From positions 124,001-188,000 of the forward strand of contig JAVBPU010000004.1 of assembly GCA_031549415.1 (NCBI GenBank): DNA of 64,000 nt, given 5' to 3'. Below, piece after piece: positions 33,518 to 41,837 of this stretch. The stretch is from Limiplasma sp031549415 (GTDB taxonomy: Bacteria; Bacillota; Clostridia; Christensenellales; Aristaeellaceae). The stretch's first letter is position 1; each line of letters begins with the position of its first letter. The notes under the pieces are model-generated. The model saw only the letters and a program-made list of their open reading frames with translations, did no database searches and was not told the origin of the DNA. Both the position numbers and the translations under genes were made by a program.

Positions 33518-34500
33518 GGGGCTTCGTCCGCGGCAAAGGCGGCCAACTGTTCCGCCGCTTCGGTCAGCCTAGGGCCGGGGCGCATGAATATATCGCCAAA
33601 GGCCGTAAGAATCTTCCCCGCCTGTACTGCTTCAAGCTTTTCCCACCCCGCTCTTTCGCGGATTTCCTGGTCCGGGGAAGGCTGCCCATCCATCTCCGGC
33701 GTAAAGGTGACGATCAAATCCGGGTTCCTTTCCAGCACCTGCTCCTGGGAAATTTGCGCCCAGCCCTCCACGTCCAAGAAAAGGTTTGTGAGTCCGCAAA
33801 GGCTTGCCATCTCATCCAGAAAGGTCCCTTTCCCCGCCGTCCACAAGCCATATTGCAAGGGAGACACCTCAAAGTAAACGGTCTTTCCCCGGCTGGCTTC
33901 CGCTCTTTCCGTCAAGGCGGCAAAGTCCTGCTGCATCTGCGCCACCAGGGTTTCCGCCTGCGCTTCTTTCCCCGCCACTTCTCCCACCAGGGCAATGGCC
34001 CGGTAGACCCCCTGGATGTCCGTGGTGTCTGTGGCGATGACGGGAATGCCCGCCGCTTCCAGGGCGCTGACCTGCTCCAAGGGCTGCGCCATGGTGTTCA
34101 TCAGCACCGCGTCCGGCTCCAGAGCGATGATCTGTTCCACATTGGTGGTCATGCCCGAGTTCACCACCGGCAGGCTCAGCACGCTTTCCGGGTAGTTGCA
34201 GTCCATGCCGCGCCCCACCAGCAAATCCCCCGCGCCCAAGGCCACCAGGATCTCACAATCCGCCGGGGCGGTCACCACCAGCCGGGGAGCGCCGCTTTCC
34301 AGCGTGCAACGGCGGCCCATCAAATCCGTCACGGTGCGGGTCTGGCCCTCCGCCAGCCCCTGGGCCGGGCCTGGCCACTCTACTGCACGCAACCCACCCG
34401 CGCTTAGCCCTGCCATGCAGAATCCCACCGCCAGCAGCCCCGCTATTAGCACCCTGGCCCGCATCCCTTTGCCTGACAACCCCTTTTTCCCCTGAAACAT
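33514..34500 (-). CDS. Corrinoid ABC transporter substrate-binding protein (BtuF-like)
   Basis: 328 residues from ATG 34500, with AAAGGGGG about 8 nt upstream. Signal peptide near residues 12-34 (ARVLIAGLLAVGFCMAG); the cysteine is not in a lipobox. The mature part has the two-lobe BtuF/FepB fold: RTVTDLMGRRCTLE at about 53-66, NVEQIIALEPDAVLM (about 118-132), and WAQISQEQVLERNPDLIVT (about 247-265). The longer ORF start at 34611 lies within the riboswitch leader and is rejected. The cobalamin riboswitch upstream gives the best evidence for a corrinoid ligand; heme or siderophore would be the alternative from protein alone. Confidence 0.9.
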   Translation of the reverse strand: MFQGKKGLSGKGMRARVLIAGLLAVGFCMAGLSAGGLRAVEWPGPAQGLAEGQTRTVTDLMGRRCTLESGAPRLVVTAPADCEILVALGAGDLLVGRGMDCNYPESVLSLPVVNSGMTTNVEQIIALEPDAVLMNTMAQPLEQVSALEAAGIPVIATDTTDIQGVYRAIALVGEVAGKEAQAETLVAQMQQDFAALTERAEASRGKTVYFEVSPLQYGLWTAGKGTFLDEMASLCGLTNLFLDVEGWAQISQEQVLERNPDLIVTFTPEMDGQPSPDQEIRERAGWEKLEAVQAGKILTAFGDIFMRPGPRLTEAAEQLAAFAADEAP

Positions 34501-34637
34501 CAAAAAACCCCCTTTGCGAATGTTCCAAATGAACAAGCCACCCATGCCTCCAGGCATCCAAAAGAGGGGCTTGCCAGAAAACCATCGCAAAGAAGGTCCT
34601 TCCAAATTCAAGCAATTCCCATCCCCAGGAGAGGTTT

Positions 34638-34822
34638 TCGCATATCCAGGTCTCCCGACTTCGCCTCATCCAAGCAAAACGCCTTCCCGCCCATGGCAGT
34701 GGCTGGCACATCCGCGCCTTGTTTCCTTGTCCGCTTCACGGTTACTGGGATAGTTCGGAAATTGCATCCGATTCCCATGGCGCAGGTCTCCCCGCGCCGC
34801 ATGTTTCCATGCAAATATGCGA
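34638..34822 (-). ncRNA. Cobalamin riboswitch
   Basis: Minus-strand RNA leader of the btu-like operon. The core is recognisable: GGGAATCGGATGC, then the GTAACCGTGAAGCG arm, AGCCACTGC (B12-box entry), GGGAAGGCG, and GAAGTCGGGAGACCTG. P1 pairs TCGCATAT (34822-34815) with ATATGCGA (34645-34638). The 137 nt between P1 and the start codon hold an ATGCCT/AGGCAT hairpin and a CCCCTCTTTT stretch able to pair with the AAAGGGG ribosome site, so control is probably at translation start (inference). No strong U-tract terminator is seen in this leader. Confidence 0.93.
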
Positions 34823-34842
34823 GCTGTTCAATTGTCGGTTCC

Positions 34843-34871
34843 AGTATAAGAAAAAGCGGCCTGCCTGTCAA
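34843..34871 (-). promoter_or_regulatory. Sigma-A promoter of the corrinoid importer
   Basis: -35 TTGACA (34866-34871), 17 bp spacer, -10 TATACT (34843-34848), about 14 nt before riboswitch P1. Confidence 0.9.
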
Positions 34872-34906
34872 ACAGAAAACAGGGCCCCGGTCATCCGGAA
34901 GCCCTG
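34871..34906 (-). terminator. Terminator after the S41 protease gene
   Basis: Stem CAGGGC-TT-CCGG / CCGG-G-GCCCTG (34880-34906) with an ATGA loop, then TTTTCTGTTT, which runs into the -35 of the btu promoter. Ends the regulator-protease transcript. Confidence 0.85.
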
Positions 34907-34918
34907 CCGAAGGGAAAC

Positions 34919-36187
34919 TTATTGGGCTTGCTGTACCAGTAGATCCTGGGCCACTTCGTAGGCCTTTTTGAGTTGATTGTCATGCAAATCCCCCAGTTCA
35001 AACTGGGCGGTGGCCTGGCCTTCCTCCATCTGCACTTCCACATCCGGAGAAATGCCCACCTTGTGCACCACATTGCCATTGGGGGTAAAGTACTGCGCCG
35101 TGGTCAGCTGCATGGCCTCTCCTTTGGTTCCCAAGGGCAACACGTACTGCACCACGCCCTTGCCAAAGCTCTTGGTTCCCACAATGGTGGCCTTCTTGTA
35201 ATCCTGCAGAGCGCCGGAAAGGATTTCCGAAGCGGAGGCGGAGTTCTCATTGATCAGCACAACCAGGGGAATGTTCAACTCTCCCGCCTTGGCTTTGTAG
35301 TATTCCCGTTCGCCATCCCGGTGCTCCATATAGGCGATGGTGCATTCCGGCAGAAAGATGTCCGCCATCGCAGTGGCATCGTCCACCCAGCCGCCGGGAT
35401 TGTCCCGCAGGTCAATCACCAAGGCCTTGCAGCCCTTTGCCAGCAACTCATCCAGTTGCTTTTGGAAGGCCGGGGCGCAATCCCCGCTAAACTCATACAG
35501 TTGGATGAGGCCGATGTCATTGTCCAGCATGGTGCTGCTGACCCAATTGATGTGAATCTCGGCCCGGGGCACGTCAAACTCCATTTGCTCGCTGCCCCGC
35601 TGGATCATGACGTGTACCGTCTTTCCGATCTCGCCCCGCATGATGTCCACAGCCTGCTGCATGGTATAGGCCGTGACCTCCACGTCCTCCACCTGCACCA
35701 GAATGTCTCCCTTTTTCAGCCCAACCTCTTCCGCCGGGCTGCCGGAAAACACCCGCAAAATGGAGCACAGATAGGTTTCCGGCGAAGCGGTCAGCTGAAT
35801 GCCCACGCCCGCGTACTGGCCCTCATCCTCTTCCCACAGGGTTGCATACTCCTGGGCGTTGTAATAATAGGTATAGGGGTCTTCCAACCCGTACAACAAG
35901 CCCCGCTTGGCGCCTTCAAACATCGCGTCCACGTCGGGCTCCTGATAATAATAGGCTTCCACGGTCATCAACAGCTCGTCCAGCTCCGCATAGCGTTGCA
36001 GGCGCTCATACTCCTCCTTGGAGATGGTGACGGTCTCGTCCCCGCCATCCATCACGTCTCGGAGGCTATCTGCCGCTGTGGTGGGAAACAGGGAGCATCC
36101 CGTCAGGAGCAGCGAAACCATCAGCATCATAATGAGCAACTTCACAGAAGCCGCATGCCAAGGCTTTTTCCGCATCTTCATCATCAT
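34919..36187 (-). CDS. S41 family C-terminal processing peptidase, lipoprotein (CtpA-like)
   Basis: 422 residues. Lipoprotein signal with lipobox LLTGC at about 27-31, so anchored outside the membrane. PDZ domain at about 120-200 (YAGVGIQLTAS, VGLKKGDILVQVEDV), then the S41 protease core: LRDNPGGWVDDA (about 262-273), catalytic Ser in NENSASASEILSGAL (about 316-330) and Lys in GTKSFGKGVVQ (about 338-348). Cleaves exported proteins from their C-termini. Start is one of three successive ATGs at 36187-36179; the gene begins 4 nt after the CdaR-type regulator stop, so they share a message. Confidence 0.92.
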   Translation of the reverse strand: MMMKMRKKPWHAASVKLLIMMLMVSLLLTGCSLFPTTAADSLRDVMDGGDETVTISKEEYERLQRYAELDELLMTVEAYYYQEPDVDAMFEGAKRGLLYGLEDPYTYYYNAQEYATLWEEDEGQYAGVGIQLTASPETYLCSILRVFSGSPAEEVGLKKGDILVQVEDVEVTAYTMQQAVDIMRGEIGKTVHVMIQRGSEQMEFDVPRAEIHINWVSSTMLDNDIGLIQLYEFSGDCAPAFQKQLDELLAKGCKALVIDLRDNPGGWVDDATAMADIFLPECTIAYMEHRDGEREYYKAKAGELNIPLVVLINENSASASEILSGALQDYKKATIVGTKSFGKGVVQYVLPLGTKGEAMQLTTAQYFTPNGNVVHKVGISPDVEVQMEEGQATAQFELGDLHDNQLKKAYEVAQDLLVQQAQ

Positions 36188-36191
36188 CCCG

Positions 36192-37262
36192 TCAATAGAT
36201 TTCCTTAGGCTTCTCCTGGCCGCACTTTTTCAGCTCGTACAGGATTTTGAAGGTCACCGCATCGTCAAAGCAACGCAGGTCCAGGCCGGTCTGCCGTTGC
36301 ACCTTGTCCAGCCGGTACACCAGCGTATTGCGGTGAATAAACAGCTGCCGGGCCGTGTCGGACAGGTTCAAATCCTTGCGGAAGAACGTTTCAATGGTCT
36401 GTAGCATTTCATCGTTAAACAGCTTGGCGGTTTTGCGGCTGAAAAGCAAGCCATGGTAATGGGCGCTTTCTTCCCTGGGGACGTTCATCAGGAAGCGCTC
36501 CAACATCAAGCGCCGAAACACATGGATGCTTTCACCCGAATGGAAAACGCGCCCCACTTCCATGGCCTTTTTGGCCTCCTGGTAACTTTCCCCCAGGTTC
36601 GCCAAAGTATGCTTGCTATCCCCAATGCCCACGGTCGCGGTTTTGACCGCCTCTTCCATCAGGGTTTCCTGCACGGCCTGGGCCAGTTGATACAGCTCCG
36701 CATCGCCATCAATGCCGTCCATATCTTTCAGCAGCGCCACCCGGTGGCGGTCCATTTCCACCAGGGCGTCCGTATCCGTCAAGGGGATCAGCTCCGCTAG
36801 AATGGTGTAAGCGCTGGCCTTGTCAATTTGGTCCATCTGAAACAGCAGCACCGAACGCTCCTGCTCCACGGGAATCTGGTTTTCACTGGCCTGGGCAACC
36901 AAATCCGCCCCGGACAGCTCTTGCCGCAGAACACGGCGGTATACATCGCCATGGCTGGCGATGGACATGCTGCTCTTCAGCAGATTCATCAGCATGGCTT
37001 CCGTCATCACCAGCAGGTCCTCCACGCCTGGATAGCTGTCCGGGCAGACGACCACCAGGCCAGGATGCATGTCCAACGCGCGAAAGTACTGGTTGCCAAT
37101 ATGGTGATTGATGCTGGGCGCCAGCACCATGCCGGGCAAATCCACCTTGGCGCCCTCCTCGGGAACCAGGCAATGGCCCTGGGCATCCGCCACACGCATA
37201 GGCACACTGAGCCCGTCAAATATTTTCTCCATTTTCCTTATGGTACGTTTTTCCAAAAACAC
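36192..37262 (-). CDS. PucR/CdaR-family transcriptional regulator
   Basis: 356 residues from GTG 37262. The C-terminal helix-turn-helix of the CdaR/PucR group (HTH_30) is clear: LNLSDTARQLFIHRNTLVYRL (about 299-319, key LSDTARQLF and HRNTLVYRL). The central GGDEF-like region (about 160-270) is typical as well. Relatives sense sugar diacids or purines; the ligand here is unknown. GGAAGGA is 9 nt before GTG 37262; ATG 37298 lacks a ribosome site. Co-transcribed with the S41 protease. An inverted repeat overlaps its promoter spacer, a likely autoregulatory site. Confidence 0.88.
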   Translation of the reverse strand: MFLEKRTIRKMEKIFDGLSVPMRVADAQGHCLVPEEGAKVDLPGMVLAPSINHHIGNQYFRALDMHPGLVVVCPDSYPGVEDLLVMTEAMLMNLLKSSMSIASHGDVYRRVLRQELSGADLVAQASENQIPVEQERSVLLFQMDQIDKASAYTILAELIPLTDTDALVEMDRHRVALLKDMDGIDGDAELYQLAQAVQETLMEEAVKTATVGIGDSKHTLANLGESYQEAKKAMEVGRVFHSGESIHVFRRLMLERFLMNVPREESAHYHGLLFSRKTAKLFNDEMLQTIETFFRKDLNLSDTARQLFIHRNTLVYRLDKVQRQTGLDLRCFDDAVTFKILYELKKCGQEKPKEIY

Positions 37263-37300
37263 GATGTTCCATCCTTCCAAAACTGCCTTTTCACCCATGG

Positions 37301-37319
37301 TATAATCTGAAAGATTATA
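37301..37319. repeat. Perfect palindrome over the -10 region of the cdaR-type promoter
   Basis: TATAATCT-GAA-AGATTATA: 8-bp arms, 3-nt centre. Each arm contains TATAAT on one strand; the minus-strand copy is the -10 of the regulator promoter. Confidence 0.85.
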
Positions 37320-37342
37320 TCACAACTGTTTGTGAATGGAAA
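37314..37342 (-). promoter_or_regulatory. Promoter and operator of the PucR/CdaR-type regulator
   Basis: -35 TTTCCA (37337-37342, 4 of 6), 17 bp spacer, perfect -10 TATAAT (37314-37319). The inverted repeat TCACAA-CTGT-TTGTGA (37320-37335) fills the spacer, so a bound protein would exclude RNA polymerase. Confidence 0.6.
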
Positions 37343-37446
37343 GCAAGAATACAGAATCATACAGAATCGTTACAATTTTTTCTGCCAATTTGCATCCTGG
37401 AAAACGACAGTTAAGCCCGTGCGCGAAATAAATCAGCGGCCACCGC

Positions 37447-37474
37447 TTGCAACCCGCGTGAATAGGATTATAAT
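37447..37474 (+). promoter_or_regulatory. Sigma-A promoter of the ABC-2 exporter operon
   Basis: -35 TTGCAA (37447-37452), 16 bp spacer, -10 TATAAT (37469-37474), 78 nt before the ATPase start. Confidence 0.7.
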
Positions 37475-37552
37475 GCACCTGTAAGCCTCGTTTCATCCTT
37501 CCCATCCTTTCGTGCCGTTTCATATGCAACAACAATAGGAGGAAGATGCCCA

Positions 37553-38446
37553 ATGAACGCGATCATTGAAACCCGAAAGCTGACCAAGTTTTACGGAAAA
37601 TCCCGAGGCATCGTCGATGTGGACCTGTGCGTAAGCCAAGGGGAAATCTTTGGCTTTATCGGCCCCAATGGCGCAGGCAAGTCCACCACCATCCGCACGC
37701 TGCTGGGCCTTCTTTCCAAAACCAGCGGCGAGGCCCGCATCTTCGGCCTGGACACGGAAAAGGACAAGGTACGCATCCTGGCGGATGTGGGGTATTTGCC
37801 CAGTGAGGTGTTTTACTATGACAACATGCGAGCCATCGACCTGCTGCGCTATTCCGCCAGCTTTTACAAAAAGGAATGCGCCGCCCGTATCCGGGAGCTG
37901 TCCGGCTTGCTGGAGCTGGATTTGCACAAAAAAATTGAGGATATGAGCCTGGGCAACAAAAAGAAAGTGGGCATCGTGCAGGGGCTTCTTCATTCGCCCA
38001 AGCTCATCATCCTGGACGAACCCACCAGCGGCTTGGACCCGCTGATGCAGCGCACCTTTTTTGACCTGATCCAGCGGGAGAACGAGCGAGGCGCTACCGT
38101 GCTTTTCTCCTCCCATATTCTGAGCGAGGTCCAAAGGATCTGTGACCGGGTGGCCATCATCAAGGAAGGCCGCATCCTCAGCACACAAAAAGTGGCGGAC
38201 CTGCGGCAAAACGCCTACAAAAAGGTCAGCTTTGTGGCCAAGGAGCCGGTGGACGGATTCGCGCTGTCCGGCGCAGCCAATCTTGCGGTAGAAGGCGACC
38301 ATGTGAGCCTGATTTATAACGGTGACTGCAACGCCCTGCTGGCGGCGCTGGGCCGCCAGGCCTTAACGGACGTGAACATCACCGAGCCGGAGCTGGAAGA
38401 GATTTTCCTGCACTACTACATGGACGAAGGGGGCGGCGTCCAGTGA
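37553..38446 (+). CDS. ABC-2 type exporter ATP-binding protein
   Basis: 297 residues. Walker A GPNGAGKST (about 38-46), signature MSLGNKKKVGIVQGL (about 131-145, the LG-N-K form common in this subfamily), Walker B LIILDEPTSGLD (about 151-162), H in LFSSHILSEV. The C-terminal 75 residues are the usual variable extension. GGAGGAAG lies 7 nt before the ATG. Works with the two permeases that follow; substrate unknown, peptide or lipid export and antibiotic resistance are typical roles. Confidence 0.93.
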   Translation: MNAIIETRKLTKFYGKSRGIVDVDLCVSQGEIFGFIGPNGAGKSTTIRTLLGLLSKTSGEARIFGLDTEKDKVRILADVGYLPSEVFYYDNMRAIDLLRYSASFYKKECAARIRELSGLLELDLHKKIEDMSLGNKKKVGIVQGLLHSPKLIILDEPTSGLDPLMQRTFFDLIQRENERGATVLFSSHILSEVQRICDRVAIIKEGRILSTQKVADLRQNAYKKVSFVAKEPVDGFALSGAANLAVEGDHVSLIYNGDCNALLAALGRQALTDVNITEPELEEIFLHYYMDEGGGVQ

Positions 38447-39243
38447 GCGTATATGCTTTTGAAATGAAGCGGCAATGGAAATCCGCCCTGTCTTGGACGG
38501 TTTTGCTGCTGGCCATCCTTTGCCTGCTGATGACCTTCTTCTTTCCCCTGTACATGAGCAGCAAGGCCGATGTGCAGGCGATTTTTGACCGCTTTCCCCC
38601 GGAATTCGCCGCCGCCTTCGGGGTGAATGCGGACGACATTTTCAGCTACCCCGGCTTCTACGGCTTCCTCTTTTTGTACCTGTCCGTCTGTGGGTCCATC
38701 ATGGCCTCCGGCCTGGGCATCACCACCTTCGGCCGGGAAAAGCGGAACAAATGCACGGATTTTTTACTGACCAAGCCCCAAACCCGCAGCCAGGTATTCC
38801 TTGCCAAGGCCCTGGCCAATCTCACCTTGCTGCTGGCCTTTTGCGTATGTTTTGTGGCGGCCTCCCTGCTGCTATACCATGGCTCCGGGGAGACGGGGCT
38901 GTCTAATGGGCAGGTGTTCCTGGCCGCCTTTTCCCTGTTCCTGTTGCAGCTCTTCTTCTGGGCCTTTGGGTTGCTGGTGGCCACGCTGGCCAAAAAGATC
39001 CGCTCCGCTTCCGGTATGTCCATGGCCATTGGCTTTGGCTCGTTCGTTTTGCTGGCGCTGTACCGCCTGACCGAGGAGGAGAAGTTCCGCATCCTTGCGC
39101 CGCTTACGTACTACACACCCAGTGAAGTCTTTTCAAGCGGCGGCTTTGAAGCCCCCTATGCCCTCACCGGGGCCGTCTTGACCCTTGTGTTCCTCATCAT
39201 CGCATACGTCTCGTATTGCCGTTGCGATGTCCACGCTGTGTAG
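38443..39243 (+). CDS. ABC-2 type permease, first
   Basis: 266 residues with six hydrophobic segments. GTG start overlaps the ATPase stop (GTGA), so it is coupled. Typical of ABC-2 permeases: a cytoplasmic head, first helix at about 18-40, LLTKPQTRSQVFLAKALANL at about 108-127 between helices 2 and 3. Forms a heterodimer with the next gene, to which it is distantly similar (both have the TFGREKRNKC/VDKTYEF..TKPRSRS region). Confidence 0.88.
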   Translation: MSVYAFEMKRQWKSALSWTVLLLAILCLLMTFFFPLYMSSKADVQAIFDRFPPEFAAAFGVNADDIFSYPGFYGFLFLYLSVCGSIMASGLGITTFGREKRNKCTDFLLTKPQTRSQVFLAKALANLTLLLAFCVCFVAASLLLYHGSGETGLSNGQVFLAAFSLFLLQLFFWAFGLLVATLAKKIRSASGMSMAIGFGSFVLLALYRLTEEEKFRILAPLTYYTPSEVFSSGGFEAPYALTGAVLTLVFLIIAYVSYCRCDVHAV

Positions 39244-39254
39244 GAGGCCTTGCC

Positions 39255-40052
39255 ATGAACATCCTTTTTCGAGAGCTGAAAGCCAGCCGAAAACCCTTTC
39301 TGTTTTGGTGCCTGGGCCTATTTGTGCTGCTCTTTGCGGGCATTGTGAAATCCACCGGCTTTTCCGGCGATGCTGCGGGCCTGTCCGCGCTGCTGGGAGC
39401 CTTCCCGCCCCCCGTGCTGGCGGTGCTGGGTCTGTCCGGGGTGGATATGACCACTTTCCCCGGGTTCTATGCGGTGCTTTCCCAGTATGCGCTGCTGCTG
39501 GCGGCGGTGTATGCCGTGCATTTGGGCAATCATGCCGTTTCCGCGGAGGCCGTGGATAAGACCTACGAGTTTGTTTTCACCAAGCCCCGCTCCCGGTCCT
39601 ACATTCTCACCATGAAGCTGAAGGCGGGCTTTGTGGCCTTGCTGGCCTTCTGCGTGGTTCAATTTCTCTTCTCCGCCCTGGCCACTTCCACGCTGGCCCT
39701 TCCGGAAAGCTATATCCGGCTGTTCTTCCTCTATTCTCTGGCCACGTGGCTGGTGGGCTTTCTGTTCTTTTCCCTGGGCGCGCTGTTTGCCGCTTTGGCT
39801 CCCAGCGCCGAAAAAGGCGCCAGGTGGAGCAATTTCCTCATCCTGCTCTTCTTCTGCCTGGGCGTTGCCCGGGACATGATGCCGGAACGCGCCTTGTTGC
39901 GCTGGCTTTGCCCTCTGCGCTTTTTCCCAAGCCAGGAGTTGCTGACCTATCATCTGGACGGGTGGTTTGTGGCTTTTAGCCTGGGGCTTTCCATCCTCGC
40001 CCTGCTGGTTGCCTACCGACGCTTTGAACGCAAGGACCTGCGCGCGGTGTGA
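39255..40052 (+). CDS. ABC-2 type permease, second
   Basis: 265 residues, six helices. The segment VDKTYEFVFTKPRSRSYILTMKL (about 99-121, abridged to VDKTYEF and TKPRSRS) parallels the DFLLTKPQTRS region of the first permease. TAGGAGG is 7 nt before ATG 39255; 11 nt after the first permease. Third and last gene of the operon; a terminator follows. Confidence 0.88.
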   Translation: MNILFRELKASRKPFLFWCLGLFVLLFAGIVKSTGFSGDAAGLSALLGAFPPPVLAVLGLSGVDMTTFPGFYAVLSQYALLLAAVYAVHLGNHAVSAEAVDKTYEFVFTKPRSRSYILTMKLKAGFVALLAFCVVQFLFSALATSTLALPESYIRLFFLYSLATWLVGFLFFSLGALFAALAPSAEKGARWSNFLILLFFCLGVARDMMPERALLRWLCPLRFFPSQELLTYHLDGWFVAFSLGLSILALLVAYRRFERKDLRAV

Positions 40053-40070
40053 CGCGCAAAAGAACAAGCG

Positions 40071-40103
40071 AGCGGCTCAAAAGGCTTGGGCCGCTTTTCT
40101 TTC
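40071..40103 (+). terminator. Terminator after the ABC-2 operon
   Basis: 10-bp stem AGCGGCTCAA / TTGGGCCGCT (one G-U pair) with a 5-nt loop, then TTTCTTT, 19 nt after the stop. Confidence 0.85.
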
Positions 40104-40163
40104 CCTTCGACAACATTCCTCCTTCTTTTCCACACATTTCAAGGCATTTGTTACACCCGCGCC

Positions 40164-40193
40164 TTGCGCAGTTCAGGACAACTATGGTACAAT
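40164..40193 (+). promoter_or_regulatory. Promoter of the secreted Ig-like protein genes
   Basis: -35 TTGCGC (40164-40169), 18 bp spacer, -10 TACAAT (40188-40193), 59 nt before the GTG start. Confidence 0.55.
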
Positions 40194-40252
40194 AACAGGT
40201 GCAATTTCCCTCCAGCCCATTTGATCAAAATGAATGTGAGAGGAGCGCGCGC

Positions 40253-41806
40253 GTGCAGTTTTGCTATGCAAACAGAATACGCACCATGCTTGTGCTGGCA
40301 GCCGCTGCCGCCCTCTTGTGTTCGCTTTCCGCCCTGGGCGAAGAAGCGGTAGCGCTGGACGCTATCGGCCTCCGGTATTACCCTGCTCCCGGGGAATTTT
40401 GCGTAACCTCTGGTTCCTGCCCCGCCGAGGCCTTGTCCTTGCTCAGCGCCGACCAGGCCACCGTGCAGGCCGCCATGGAAAGCGACCAGTCGCCGCTGAT
40501 GGTGCTCAGCCAGGATGGAACGCAGGTTTCCTTACGCGTCACCGCGCGGCCTTCCACTGTTTTCCCGGAAAACGTGTTTGCGCTCACCCCTGCCCAAAAG
40601 GAACAGTTCCTAACCTTGCTGGCGCGGGAGCACGGCTACTTTGCCGCCTCTTGGCTGGAAAATTTGCCTGGTTTTGCGCTGCTCACCACCCAAGGGGCCT
40701 CCCCAGAGGCTGCGGCAGGCCTGCAAACCCTTTCCCTGAGCACTTTGTACCTGGGAAAAATATACGCTTTTCAAACGGATGTCATGGGTCGGTCTCTTAC
40801 CCAGGCCGATACGGATTTGCTACTGGCCGTGGCCCGGCGCACCATCCTGCTGGGCGGCGTTCCCCAAGACCCTGCGGCCGCTACGGAAGCCGCGCCTCTT
40901 ACCTTGCCGGAGCAGCCCATGCTGACCACCGAAACCGCGCCGGTGGCCTATCAGCTTGGTAGCATTCCCCTCACCCTTTCGCCCCTGCCCGCGCTGGTGG
41001 GCACAACCACCATGGAGCTGTCGGGTACCACGGCTCCCGGTATGGGGCTGAAATACTCTGTCAATGGTTCGCTCTCTTCCCGTTTCAAGGCGGATGTTAA
41101 CGGCGCTTTTTCCGTCACCATGAAGAACCTGGACCCGGAAAAGCCCAACGAGATCCTTGTGATCGCTTCCAAGGGAAAAGAGACCTCCACGGCCCAGTGT
41201 CAGGTCCGTGTCGATTGGCAGACCACGCCGCTGGTGGTTTCACCCACGGCGGGCTTGGTGCGGGATAACCACTTTGCGTTGCGAGGCCTGACATTGCCTG
41301 GGGCGAAGGTGCAGCTTTTGCGGGGCCGCTCTGCCAGCCCTGTGCCCTTGCAAAGCGATGGCAGCTTTTCCTTGGATGTTTCCTTGCCAAAGGTCGGTGA
41401 AAACGCCATCACCGTTCGCTCCCTGGCGCCCGGTTACCGGCGTGTGGACATTCCCCTGCGCATCACCCGGGCGGTCAGCGCCCAGGAAGAAGTGGCCGCT
41501 CTGCAGCGCAGCGCCAAGGTTTTTTCCTATGAAAAAATGCTCCAGCGGCCCTCCGCCTACGAAGGCCGCGTGGTCCAGTACCAGGGCACGGTCTCCGGCC
41601 TGGCGAACCAGTCCGGGCAACCCCTCTTTTTGCTGACTGTGGGCGAAAACCAGACCGTCGCCTGTTTCATCGCGGACTTGCTTCCCGTTCAACTGGGCCA
41701 ATCCCTCACATTGCTGGGTACCCTGCAGGGAAAAAACCAGGACCTGGAAACCCTCTGGGAAAAGGGCACATACCCAGCCTTGGATGTAGCCGTGATTCTG
41801 CCCTAA
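40253..41806 (+). CDS. Secreted protein with Ig-like domains and a C-terminal OB-like domain
   Basis: 517 residues from GTG 40253, with GAGAGGAG 7 nt upstream. Signal peptide MQFCYANRIRTMLVLAAAAA...LSALG. Residues about 25-215 are an unrecognised head; about 235-420 hold two bacterial Ig-like domains (LSGTTAPGMGLKYSVNG, LRGLTLPGAKVQLLRG); about 425-517 hold a small beta domain with AYEGRVVQYQGTVSGL. No anchor motif is seen. The next gene has the same plan and a related end domain. Expression from its own promoter; the two genes are 31 nt apart. Function unknown; the position before the glucan synthase suggests an envelope role, which is only inference. Confidence 0.75.
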   Translation: MQFCYANRIRTMLVLAAAAALLCSLSALGEEAVALDAIGLRYYPAPGEFCVTSGSCPAEALSLLSADQATVQAAMESDQSPLMVLSQDGTQVSLRVTARPSTVFPENVFALTPAQKEQFLTLLAREHGYFAASWLENLPGFALLTTQGASPEAAAGLQTLSLSTLYLGKIYAFQTDVMGRSLTQADTDLLLAVARRTILLGGVPQDPAAATEAAPLTLPEQPMLTTETAPVAYQLGSIPLTLSPLPALVGTTTMELSGTTAPGMGLKYSVNGSLSSRFKADVNGAFSVTMKNLDPEKPNEILVIASKGKETSTAQCQVRVDWQTTPLVVSPTAGLVRDNHFALRGLTLPGAKVQLLRGRSASPVPLQSDGSFSLDVSLPKVGENAITVRSLAPGYRRVDIPLRITRAVSAQEEVAALQRSAKVFSYEKMLQRPSAYEGRVVQYQGTVSGLANQSGQPLFLLTVGENQTVACFIADLLPVQLGQSLTLLGTLQGKNQDLETLWEKGTYPALDVAVILP

Positions 41807-41837
41807 CTCCTCTTACCATACGAAGGACGGTGTTACC

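Noticed and set aside
34500..34611. Longer N-terminus (from 34611) for the corrinoid-binding protein
   Set aside because: It runs through the riboswitch leader and lacks a ribosome site; ATG 34500 has AAAGGGGG and leads straight into the signal peptide.
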